IMG/VR virus record: IMGVR_UViG_3300042380_000665
Coordinates: 1-38,284 of that record
DNA: 38,284 bases
Source: a virus
Direction: 5' to 3' (one strand)
The notes under the pieces were generated by a model. The model had not been told where the DNA came from, made no database searches, and saw nothing but the letters and a program-made list of their open reading frames with translations. This document shows positions 1 through 5,331 of this stretch, one piece after another. A program made the position numbers and the translations under genes. The stretch's first letter is position 1; each line of letters starts with the position of its first letter.

Positions 1-22
1 GTAGCTCCGTAATAAACGGGTG

Positions 23-51
23 TTGCCAACGGTGTTATTTTATGCTATGAA
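23..51 (+). promoter_or_regulatory. putative integrase promoter
   Basis: A -35-like TTGCCA at 23-28 is followed after 17 bp by a -10-like TATGAA at 46-51. Transcription would start near 58, exactly where the three 11-bp CCGTGCAAAAC-type repeats begin. If those repeats bind integrase, the protein would sit on its own transcription start and could repress itself. The promoter is read by eye against a sigma70 consensus and is untested. Confidence 0.45.
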
Positions 52-58
52 TCTAAAA

Positions 59-91
59 CCGTGCAAAACCTGTGCAAAACCCGTGCAAATT
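59..91 (+). repeat. three tandem 11-bp repeats, likely integrase arm-type sites
   Basis: Units at 59-69 (CCGTGCAAAAC), 70-80 (CTGTGCAAAAC) and 81-91 (CCGTGCAAATT) form a head-to-tail array with about one helical turn per unit. Two more copies in the same orientation lie at 37975-37996, on the other side of the tRNA-like attP core, which is the usual arrangement of tyrosine-integrase arm sites. The array ends directly against the integrase ribosome binding site (GGAGG, 92-96). Confidence 0.6.
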
Positions 92-101
92 GGAGGACCA
101 A

Positions 102-1211
102 ATGAACGTATTTCAGCGGAAACCTGGTGGAAATTATTATGTCCGGACGGAAGTCCGGGGCGAAAAGGTTTTCCAGTCGCTCAAAACGACGCGTAAGGCC
201 GTGGCGATGGACCGGGCGAAGGCGATTGTGGGGAAGATGCGGGAAGGGCAGTTCGCGGCGGTGAAGGCGGTTCGGTCGAAGTCGGAGGCCCCGACGTTCG
301 GCGAGCTGGTGGAGGCCTACCGGGCTGCGGCGCTGTCCCGCGGGCTGAAGCCGAAGTTCATTCCCGGGAACATCGCCTGTCTGCGGCGCGTGGTGGGAAT
401 GGAGGAGGCCGCGTTCAAGACGGCGCGGCTGCACCTGGACGAGAAGACGCTGGCGGACTACGTGGACCGCTCCAGGCCGGCTGAGCATACGCCGGAAGGC
501 CTGCTGCGCTGGCGGCGGTCGGCGCGGGCTACTATCCGCAAGGCGCGGACCCTATTCGCGGCCTGGGCGCTCCAGGAGTACCGCCGCAAGGGGTTTGCTC
601 TGCCTGACCTGAAGGCGTTCCTGAAGGCTGAGCTGGTCCCTGGCAAGGGCGTGGCGAAGAAGTACACGCGCCCCCCACAGGAGCAGGTGGACGCGGTGAA
701 GGCCGGTGCGCGGGTGCTGCGGGAAGAGGGCAGCCCGCTCTACACGGTGTTCCTGCTGACCTATTCCCTGGCTCTGCGCGCGGAAGAGGCCGCGTTCGCG
801 CGTCGGGAATGGCTGCGCAACGGCCCGGAAGGCTGGGAGCTGACCGTTCCGGTCGATGAGCTGTACATGCCCAAGGGAATGCGCGAGCGTGGGATTCCGG
901 TGCACCCTGACGTTGCGGCGGACCTCGTGGCGGCAGCGGACGCGGTCGGCAGCGGTTATTTTTTGCCGGGAGACGTGTCGGGAGCCCGCTACAACCTGGT
1001 GCAGCGGGAGTTTTCCGCCTGGATGCGCGGGCTGGGCTGGACGCGGCCCCGCTGCGCCCACGAGCTCAGGGCGCTTCAGGGATGCCGCTGGTTCACCGAG
1101 CAGGGTCCTGCGGTCGCGCAGAAGCTGCTGGGTCATGCCAGCGTGGCAACGACCTGTGCGCACTACGCGGAGTATTCACAGGCCGTCACGGCGCTCACAC
1201 CGGACTGGTGA
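102..1211 (+). CDS. int: tyrosine recombinase / phage integrase
   Basis: A 369-residue site-specific recombinase expected to integrate and excise the phage at the tRNA-type attachment site just upstream on the circle. The catalytic set is visible: R226 (in LALRAEEA), H320 and R323 (HELR), H345 (LLGH) and nucleophile Y355 (AHYAEY). The ten-residue H-to-Y spacing and the HY pair are a common variant. Residues 1-55 look like an arm-binding domain and about 70-190 like a core-binding SAM-like domain. ATG at 102 is chosen over GTG at 72 because GGAGG at 92-96 lies five bases before it and the upstream codons fall inside the 11-bp repeats. The gene converges on the repressor, with two bases between stops. 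Confidence 0.97.
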   Translation: MNVFQRKPGGNYYVRTEVRGEKVFQSLKTTRKAVAMDRAKAIVGKMREGQFAAVKAVRSKSEAPTFGELVEAYRAAALSRGLKPKFIPGNIACLRRVVGMEEAAFKTARLHLDEKTLADYVDRSRPAEHTPEGLLRWRRSARATIRKARTLFAAWALQEYRRKGFALPDLKAFLKAELVPGKGVAKKYTRPPQEQVDAVKAGARVLREEGSPLYTVFLLTYSLALRAEEAAFARREWLRNGPEGWELTVPVDELYMPKGMRERGIPVHPDVAADLVAAADAVGSGYFLPGDVSGARYNLVQREFSAWMRGLGWTRPRCAHELRALQGCRWFTEQGPAVAQKLLGHASVATTCAHYAEYSQAVTALTPDW

Positions 1212-1213
1212 TG

Positions 1214-1549
1214 TTACTTGGGATCCACATAGCCGAGCAGGCGGAGCAGATCCATGACGACGTTCTTCGCGCGTGGATCGAGGGCGGCGATGAACATGCC
1301 CACCTGTTCGTTTCTGTGGATTTTCCGGGCGGCTTCTGTTTTGTCCAGGGACTCGATCTGGGAGCGCGACAGTCCGCGCAGCAATTTTTGATAGGTTTTA
1401 TCGGTGATTCCGGCGGGAACGTCCGCTCCGCTGCTGATGCGCGAGAGATAGGCGTGGCTGAGGCCGGTCACGCGGGCACCGGCGGCGAAGGTTTTATGGT
1501 TTTCGAGGATCATTTCGACGATCCTCTTGGGGTTCATATTCAATCTCAT
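1214..1549 (-). CDS. XRE-like HTH protein, candidate lysogeny repressor
   Basis: A 111-residue protein on the opposite strand to nearly all other genes. Residues about 15-60 fit a lambda-repressor-type helix-turn-helix (TFAAGARVTGLSHAYLSRI followed by a likely third helix); the remainder has no peptidase S24 motif, so RecA-type self-cleavage is not expected. The chosen ATG is preceded by AAGGAACC at a suitable distance. Its position, leftward between the integrase and a divergent set of rightward DNA-binding genes, is the classic immunity layout. The role as repressor is inferred from the fold and location. It could instead control only integrase or excisionase expression. Confidence 0.75.
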   Translation of the reverse strand: MRLNMNPKRIVEMILENHKTFAAGARVTGLSHAYLSRISSGADVPAGITDKTYQKLLRGLSRSQIESLDKTEAARKIHRNEQVGMFIAALDPRAKNVVMDLLRLLGYVDPK

Positions 1550-1699
1550 GGCGTTTGGTTCCTTTCATTTCATAGCTTAGTCAATCCGTTACTATTTTAC
1601 AAGTGCGAGGAATGCGGAAGTCGTAAAGCGTTGATTTCCAATAGAATTTAGTAATAGTTACGGCTTGCCCGTAGGTTTAAAAGGGAGTAGTGTAAAGTT
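1550..1699. promoter_or_regulatory. divergent immunity control region with candidate operators
   Basis: This AT-richer gap separates the leftward repressor from the rightward early genes and must hold both promoters. Two related 11-mers face each other: CCGTTACTATT at 1586-1596 and AATAGTTACGG at 1653-1663, inverted copies with one mismatch. The second lies in a small palindrome, GTAA-TAG-TTAC (1651-1661). They are good operator candidates. Promoter boxes are less clear: TTGATT at 1631 for rightward and a leftward TTGTAA-N17-TAAGCT just before the repressor are possible but weak. Confidence 0.5.
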
Positions 1700-1915
1700 A
1701 TGAAACCCGCACACCCCGACGCTATGTATCTTCGCCCCCAGCAGGCGGCCGATTTGATTTCGGCTCACGTAACCACGATCAACCTGTGGATTCGCCGCTT
1801 CCGAGAAACGGGCGGTTCGGATGGCCTCCGCTATTTCAAGACCGGCCACAACACGGTTTTTATCTCGAAGGCTGACCTCCTGGACTACCTCGAGGCCAAA
1901 GGGAAGGTCGTGTGA
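1700..1915 (+). CDS. small HTH DNA-binding protein (excisionase/Cro-like)
   Basis: A 71-residue protein whose whole length fits the MerR/excisionase-like winged helix family (HTH_17 type): YLRPQQAADLI forms the first helix, TTINLWIRRFRE the recognition helix, and TVFISKADLLDYLEAK the wing and closing helix. As the first rightward gene opposite the repressor it is placed to be an excisionase or an early Cro-like switch protein; the sequence does not decide which. Its stop overlaps the GTG start of the next gene by four bases, so the two are probably translationally coupled. Confidence 0.8.
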   Translation: MKPAHPDAMYLRPQQAADLISAHVTTINLWIRRFRETGGSDGLRYFKTGHNTVFISKADLLDYLEAKGKVV

Positions 1916-2595
1916 GCAAGGCGCTTGATGCCGCGTTCGACCTGGCCGCCGCCCGTCTTTTTGCAGGGCAGGGCGAGCAGACCGACCTTTTTGACGACGC
2001 CGCCGTTCTTTTTTGTCGGCGGGTAGAGACCGGGAATCTCCAAGCTATCCCGCGAGAGCTGCAATACACGGCCAGCACGCTCAAGGCCGGGAAGCCGGAG
2101 CTGTACAACCTCGTGGTGTGGATGCTGCTGCAGGGCATGGGAATCCGCCATGCCGCGCGGGTTGCGCAGATCAGCGCGAACACGGTCGGCGCGATTGCGA
2201 AGGAACTGGACCGGAGTGCCGATGTTGACACGGTGCGGGCTGCGCTGGCGGGTAATGCGCGAGCGCTGGCCCGGCTGACGCTGGAGCGGATCGAAGAGAT
2301 TCTGCTGGAGCGCGACCGCGACGAGCTGGACGAAGGGAAGCTGGCCAACCTCTTCAAACACCTGGTCGAGAAGGCAGAGCTGCTGGCCGGGAATCCCACG
2401 GAGCGTATCGAGTGGAAGCCCGAGCCCCGTGAGAAGATCGACTACGCCAAGTACATCGAGGCCGAAGCCGTCGAGATGGGTACCGGCGTCGGAAATTCCG
2501 GCCCGCATGGGACGGCGGCTGCCGGGTCCGATGGGGTTCACCTGGGCCTGCCGGATGCCAGTGTCCAGGTGCCCGACGTGCAGGAGGAAGGATAA
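1912..2595 (+). CDS. HTH and helical-oligomer protein (terminase small subunit-like or regulator)
   Basis: A 227-residue protein. About 75-105 reads as a helix-turn-helix (IRHAARVAQISANTVGAIAK), about 115-165 as long charged helices, and GNPTERIEWKPEP near 170-180 resembles a segment seen after the HTH in some phage small-terminase-like or phage HTH proteins. The C-terminal 40 residues are Gly/Ala-rich and probably disordered. GTG at 1912 overlaps the preceding stop and follows GGGAAGG. A small terminase would normally lie beside TerL (7779), 5 kb away, so an early transcription or replication regulator is equally possible. Function left open. Confidence 0.6.
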   Translation: MSKALDAAFDLAAARLFAGQGEQTDLFDDAAVLFCRRVETGNLQAIPRELQYTASTLKAGKPELYNLVVWMLLQGMGIRHAARVAQISANTVGAIAKELDRSADVDTVRAALAGNARALARLTLERIEEILLERDRDELDEGKLANLFKHLVEKAELLAGNPTERIEWKPEPREKIDYAKYIEAEAVEMGTGVGNSGPHGTAAAGSDGVHLGLPDASVQVPDVQEEG

Positions 2596-2858
2596 TGAAT
2601 CCTCTGTTTCTTCCCAATCTTCCCCAATGTTTACGGTCATTCCGTGCGGATTGCACGGGATTTGCACGGGTGCGGCCTGCGGATCGGGCGGTTTGCGGCA
2701 GGGTGCGCGTGGCGCGTGCGGCGTGGGCGAGCGGGCAGGCGGACGCGGCGTGGGCGCGGTCGCAAGGGGGCGGGGGGGGGGCTGCGGAGCAGCCGGGGGT
2801 CCAATCCATTTATCGCATTCAGTCACCCAGAAAGGAACAACATGTACACGGAAGTTGA
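2595..2858 (+). CDS. possible small coupled frame, 87 aa, doubtful
   Basis: This frame starts at an ATG in a TAATG overlap with the preceding stop, seven bases after GGAGG, so it is well placed for coupled translation. The product is rich in Arg, Ala and Gly, has no fold I recognise, and is partly encoded by a ten-G homopolymer (2772-2781). It would overlap the next gene by 17 bases. The same bases carry inverted CCGTGCAA motifs, which suggests a regulatory rather than coding interval. Kept because of the strong start signal, with low confidence. Confidence 0.25.
   Translation: MNPLFLPNLPQCLRSFRADCTGFARVRPADRAVCGRVRVARAAWASGQADAAWARSQGGGGGAAEQPGVQSIYRIQSPRKEQHVHGS
2642..2669 (-). repeat. distant cluster of the CCGTGCAA arm-site motif
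   Basis: Read on the minus strand, 2669-2659 is CCGTGCAAATC and 2658-2649 is CCGTGCAATC, matching the arm-type repeats around attP. A plus-strand CCGTGC at 2642-2647 makes an inverted pair with the second. The cluster lies 2.6 kb inside the early region, in the gap between two DNA-binding genes, where arm sites are not expected. Confidence 0.5.
2766..2799 (+). other. G-run and hairpin (possible G-quadruplex or slippage tract)
   Basis: Five Gs (2766-2770), one C, ten Gs (2772-2781), then a perfect hairpin GCTGC-GGA-GCAGC (2781-2793) and a final run of five Gs (2795-2799). The plus strand could fold as a G-quadruplex, and a ten-base homopolymer is prone to slippage in vivo and to sequencing error. 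It sits just before the 2842 gene. No function is claimed. Confidence 0.4.
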
Positions 2859-3279
2859 ATTGGTGGAATGGACCGGCCTCCCCAGGGCGGTTCTGCAAAA
2901 AAACCGGGCCGCCCTCGGCGTCCCGGTTGTGTCGCAGCGTCCGGTGGCCTACGACGCGGCGGGGGCGCTCAAGCTCCTGCGGGCGGTGGGCCTCGAAGGA
3001 ACAGACCAGAGCATCCTCGATTGGCTCACCACGCGAAAAACGGCGCGGCTGCCCCGCCTGGCGCGGGTGTTGCGAAGCGCGTGGCGCAACCCCCGGCTGA
3101 TGCGGGCGCAGATTACCGACGCCTCCCGCGAAGTGATTCGCGTGCGGGTGAAAGACGCCAGCCTGTTCAAGGTGGGCGTGATCGTGCAGGTGGTTCCCGG
3201 CGACTGCCACATGTGGCTGATCGACCCCGAGTGGGACCCCAAAAAACTGCGGCAGGCGCGGCGGGGGAAACTGTCATGA
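2842..3279 (+). CDS. uncharacterised protein with N-terminal HTH-like region
   Basis: A 145-residue product. The N-terminal 55 residues (YTEVELVEWTGLPRAVLQKN and following) resemble a small winged or MerR-like helix-turn-helix; the C-terminal half alternates hydrophobic and charged residues as in a beta-rich domain (ITDASREVIRVRVKD, VGVIVQVVPGD). ATG at 2842 is chosen over upstream starts because AAAGGAAC precedes it and the upstream frame runs through the G-rich gap. It belongs to the early rightward group before the structured RNA. Function unknown; a phage regulator is a guess from position. Confidence 0.7.
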   Translation: MYTEVELVEWTGLPRAVLQKNRAALGVPVVSQRPVAYDAAGALKLLRAVGLEGTDQSILDWLTTRKTARLPRLARVLRSAWRNPRLMRAQITDASREVIRVRVKDASLFKVGVIVQVVPGDCHMWLIDPEWDPKKLRQARRGKLS

Positions 3280-3299
3280 AAAAAAATGCGCGACCCCTC

Positions 3300-3329
3300 T
3301 TGACTTTGAAGCGGGTGATGCCCTATGCT
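3300..3329 (+). promoter_or_regulatory. putative strong promoter for the structured RNA
   Basis: TTGACT (3300-3305, five of six to consensus) is separated by 18 bp from TATGCT (3324-3329, four of six). Transcription would begin near 3336-3338, right at the first base pair of the outer stem of the RNA described next. The agreement between the predicted start and the RNA's structural edge supports both calls. Confidence 0.6.
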
Positions 3330-3335
3330 TGCACA

Positions 3336-3452
3336 AGTCTCGGCAAAGACACAAGCATAAGCGCATCATCACGCAGTCTATTCTCGGTCTGTGTGCGTTG
3401 TCCCGAAAGGGACACTGGTCCTTATGCCAGTCTTTGCCGAGCGCACGCAGAC
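3336..3452 (+). ncRNA. candidate structured RNA with two competing folds
   Basis: Seen directly: an outer 12-bp perfect stem (3339-3350 with 3430-3441), an inner 7-bp stem GCATAAG/CTTATGC (3355-3361 with 3421-3427), a hairpin CACGCAG/CTGTGTG (3370-3376 with 3389-3395, one G-U) and a 6-bp hairpin capped by a GAAA tetraloop (3399-3414). A rival 11-bp stem pairs 3387-3397 with 3442-3452; its 3' strand repeats the CACGCAG of the inner hairpin, so both compete for one partner. The rival stem starts immediately after the outer stem, so it could also stack on it as an H-type pseudoknot. The RNA lies between its promoter and the SD of the 3515 gene. It may be a phage small RNA or a leader element controlling that gene. 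I do not recognise the family. Confidence 0.6.
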
Positions 3453-3463
3453 TCTTCTTTGTT

Positions 3464-3481
3464 CCGGGACGGCAAACCCGG
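3464..3481 (+). promoter_or_regulatory. leader hairpin before the 3515 gene
   Basis: CCGGG (3464-3468) pairs with CCCGG (3477-3481) across an eight-base loop, extendable by T-G pairs. No T-run follows, so it is not a normal intrinsic terminator. It sits 20 bases before the SD AAGGAG (3501-3506) and could take part in leader control together with the upstream RNA structure. Confidence 0.35.
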
Positions 3482-3514
3482 GGGAGAGTTTGAAAACCAT
3501 AAGGAGTGTGTGTG

Positions 3515-3811
3515 ATGAACACGACGACGACTGAACTACCGCGCCCGCGCTATATCCGGGTGCGAGGCCTGGAATACTGGGCGGAGAAACTCAACGGGAA
3601 AGAGGCCTGCGTGTTGCTGGCCGCCATCGCCGAATACCAGGTGCCGCTGGGACGCGGCCCCTACCTCCACGAACTGCCCGCCACGATGCAGGGCTGGACG
3701 GAGGCCATGAAGACGCTGCGCCAGCGCAGCATGATAGCCGGGAACGGCGAGACCGAACCCTTCCGCGTCCTCCCCAACGGGCTGAATATTCTGGAAGGGG
3801 TGGCCGCATGA
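3515..3811 (+). CDS. uncharacterised small protein, 98 aa
   Basis: A 98-residue soluble protein, first gene after the structured leader. It begins with a Thr-rich tail, then YIRVRGLEYWAEKLNGKEA and a helical stretch to about residue 70. No known motif is recognised. ATG at 3515 is eight bases after AAGGAG; the upstream GTG at 3506 overlaps that SD and is rejected. Its stop overlaps the start of the next small membrane protein gene (ATGA), which begins an operon of tightly coupled small genes running to the replication genes. Confidence 0.75.
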   Translation: MNTTTTELPRPRYIRVRGLEYWAEKLNGKEACVLLAAIAEYQVPLGRGPYLHELPATMQGWTEAMKTLRQRSMIAGNGETEPFRVLPNGLNILEGVAA

Positions 3812-3981
3812 CCCCGCGCCTGATCGATTCGGAAACGCTGCGCGAGGCCCTGGAGGCCCGCGCGGGCAGGCGGGAGGAGGATGCCCGCCTGGGCGTCGTC
3901 GCCAGTGTCTGCGTGATCATCTACGCCGCCGGAGTGGTGGCATTGTTTGTCCTGAAATTTGGAGGAGGTTTGTCATGGTAA
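3808..3981 (+). CDS. small membrane protein, 57 aa
   Basis: Starts in an ATGA overlap with the previous stop and ends seven bases into the next gene. Residues 1-28 are charged and helical (EALEARAGRREEDARLG); about 29-51 form one clear transmembrane segment (VVASVCVIIYAAGVVALFV); a short Gly-rich tail follows. The charge pattern suggests the N-terminus faces the cytoplasm. The overlap on both sides, matching codon use and a clean hydrophobic helix support it as real. Possible roles include membrane anchoring of early proteins or superinfection exclusion; nothing specific is visible. Confidence 0.65.
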   Translation: MTPRLIDSETLREALEARAGRREEDARLGVVASVCVIIYAAGVVALFVLKFGGGLSW

Positions 3982-4253
3982 AAGCGATTGAACCCGACGA
4001 TGCGGACGTTCCGCAGATCCACACGCACCTCACGCTGATCCAGCCGCCCCTGCCGCCCGTTCCGATGCCGGCTGTGGTGAAGCTGCTGGTCGAGAGGCTG
4101 CGGCACACGACGAACGCATATCGTGAACTTGCCTGCTTTGGGACACAGGGAGACATGTATACAGCGGAATCCGCTGCAATCCGCGATGCTAACCGGCAGA
4201 TCGTCGAAACGATGCTCGGCATTCCGTGGGCGGATGACGAGGTGGAGTCATGA
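3975..4253 (+). CDS. uncharacterised protein, 92 aa, paralogue of next gene
   Basis: A 92-residue product with a Pro-rich N-terminal part (IQPPLPPVPMP) and a helical C-terminal two thirds. GGAGGAGG precedes the ATG. The helical part aligns with the next protein: LLVERLRHTTNAYRELA against LLLERFEYTSDRLFQLA, and AIRDANRQIVETMLGIP against ELREANAAMCRTLFGYE. The two are therefore probably a tandem duplication. No family recognised. Confidence 0.7.
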   Translation: MVKAIEPDDADVPQIHTHLTLIQPPLPPVPMPAVVKLLVERLRHTTNAYRELACFGTQGDMYTAESAAIRDANRQIVETMLGIPWADDEVES

Positions 4254-4465
4254 GTGCTACGATTCCCATTGATTCGAATGCGCTGAGGCTTCTCCTGGAG
4301 CGGTTTGAGTACACGTCAGACAGGCTGTTCCAACTTGCTGCCATGGAGGAAGAGCGCTACCACAGTGGCATGGCAGGCGAATTGAGAGAGGCCAATGCGG
4401 CTATGTGCCGTACCCTCTTCGGATACGAATTTGCAACCGAGGATGGGGAGAAAACAGAAGAATGA
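4250..4465 (+). CDS. uncharacterised protein, 71 aa, paralogue of previous gene
   Basis: A 71-residue helical protein beginning in an ATGA overlap and ending in one, so its expression is tied to both neighbours. It shares the helical core of the preceding protein, without that protein's Pro-rich N-terminal extension, and ends in an acidic tail (ATEDGEKTEE). Function unknown; the pair sits directly upstream of the replication initiator-like gene. Confidence 0.7.
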   Translation: MSATIPIDSNALRLLLERFEYTSDRLFQLAAMEEERYHSGMAGELREANAAMCRTLFGYEFATEDGEKTEE

Positions 4466-5331
4466 GCCCACTCCAACCCTCTGAATTTCCCTCTGGTGCG
4501 GAAGGCTACTTCCGCATCTGGAGGTGTCCGCAGATGGACTTCCTGATCCTCAATCCGAAGGCCCTGCAGCTCTTCATGCTGATCGTTACGACCGCCAGAT
4601 ACAAGGACGGATGGAACGAGCACGGATTGAAGATCAACCAGGCTTTCGTCGGGAAAAACTACGTTGCAAGCAAACTCGGCCTTACGCACCAAGAATATAG
4701 GACCGCAAAGGCAACAATTGAAATGACAGGCGCGGCAACGTTCCATCCAACAAACAAAGGAACCATCGTAACCATTTCAAATGAAGTAGCTTGCATTTAC
4801 ACAGGAATGGAAAGCAACACGCAGAACGACACACCAACCGACAAGCCGGACGCAACACCAAGGACACGCGAAGCAACAAAGCCTCAACAAACCCTCAACA
4901 AACCCTCAACAAACCCTCAACACCTAACTAAGAAAGAAAGAAAGAAAGAAGGGGAAGAAGGAGAGAAGGAACCACACACACACCGCGTGCGCGAGGGGAA
5001 GGCGGAAGAGCCTGCTGAACCCGGCCTGCTGTCCCTGGCGCAGGAGGTAGTCGATGCGCGTTGCGACTGGAAGCTGCGAGTGGACCATGTGGCCCTCGAA
5101 ATCCAGAAGTGCCCCAAGGAACTCCGCGAAGAGGCCGTTGAGCAGTTCGCCAAGGACATGGCCAACCAGGTGGACCCGCCGGACAATCCTCTGGCGTATT
5201 TCCGGAAGTACATGCAGAACGCCGACCGCTATTCTTCGCAGAACTCCGGCAAAAAAATAAACGGCGGGGCCACCGACGACGCGGATGATGCGTGGCGGAA
5301 GAAACTCAAGCGGGGGTTCCAGCAGGGATGA
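4462..5331 (+). CDS. replication initiator / helicase-loader-like protein
   Basis: A 289-residue protein immediately before, and overlapping, the DnaB helicase gene, the usual place for a phage origin-binding or loader protein. Residues about 15-110 read as a winged helix domain (ALQLFMLIVTTARYKDGWNE, NYVASKLGLTHQEYRTAK). Residues about 130-190 are low-complexity, rich in T, N, P, Q, then K and E, encoded by an iteron array and a polypurine run. The C-terminal part (about 195-270) is helical with NPLAYFRKYMQ, like loader or primosome C-terminal domains. ATG at 4462 overlaps the previous stop. The layout parallels lambda O, where the origin lies inside the initiator gene. Role inferred from context and architecture, not a named family. 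Confidence 0.65.
   Translation: MSPLQPSEFPSGAEGYFRIWRCPQMDFLILNPKALQLFMLIVTTARYKDGWNEHGLKINQAFVGKNYVASKLGLTHQEYRTAKATIEMTGAATFHPTNKGTIVTISNEVACIYTGMESNTQNDTPTDKPDATPRTREATKPQQTLNKPSTNPQHLTKKERKKEGEEGEKEPHTHRVREGKAEEPAEPGLLSLAQEVVDARCDWKLRVDHVALEIQKCPKELREEAVEQFAKDMANQVDPPDNPLAYFRKYMQNADRYSSQNSGKKINGGATDDADDAWRKKLKRGFQQG
4882..4971. other. candidate replication origin: iterons plus polypurine tract
   Basis: Three perfect head-to-tail copies of the 11-mer CCTCAACAAAC (4882-4914) and a partial fourth (4915-4922) are followed by an unbroken 42-base purine run (4930-4971) built mainly of GAAA units. Iterons beside a strand-asymmetric purine stretch, inside an initiator gene and just upstream of a helicase gene, match the organisation of the lambdoid origin. 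The alternative is a codon-level expansion coding a flexible linker. Confidence 0.5.

Larger units (their letters stand above)
1..127. repeat. terminal direct repeat, copy 1 (contig closure)
   Basis: These 127 bases are identical to 38158-38284. A perfect repeat of exactly 127 bp at both ends of a contig is what a de Bruijn assembler with k=127 leaves when it closes a circle, so this is most simply an assembly overlap rather than a biological terminal redundancy. The unique circular length is then 38,157 bp. The repeat holds the integrase promoter region, three arm-type repeats and the first codons of the integrase. Confidence 0.9.

Noticed and set aside
72-101. Upstream GTG start for the integrase
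   Set aside because: The codons fall within the 11-bp repeats and the SD lies between this GTG and the ATG at 102.
3336-3452. Hammerhead or twister ribozyme
   Set aside because: The CTGATGA core of a hammerhead and the conserved twister loop bases are absent.
3336-3452. 6S-like RNA
   Set aside because: The fold is branched with hairpins inside the outer stem and is only about 105-115 nt, without the long rod and central bubble of 6S RNA.
4882-4922. CRISPR array
   Set aside because: The 11-bp units are directly adjacent with no spacers.
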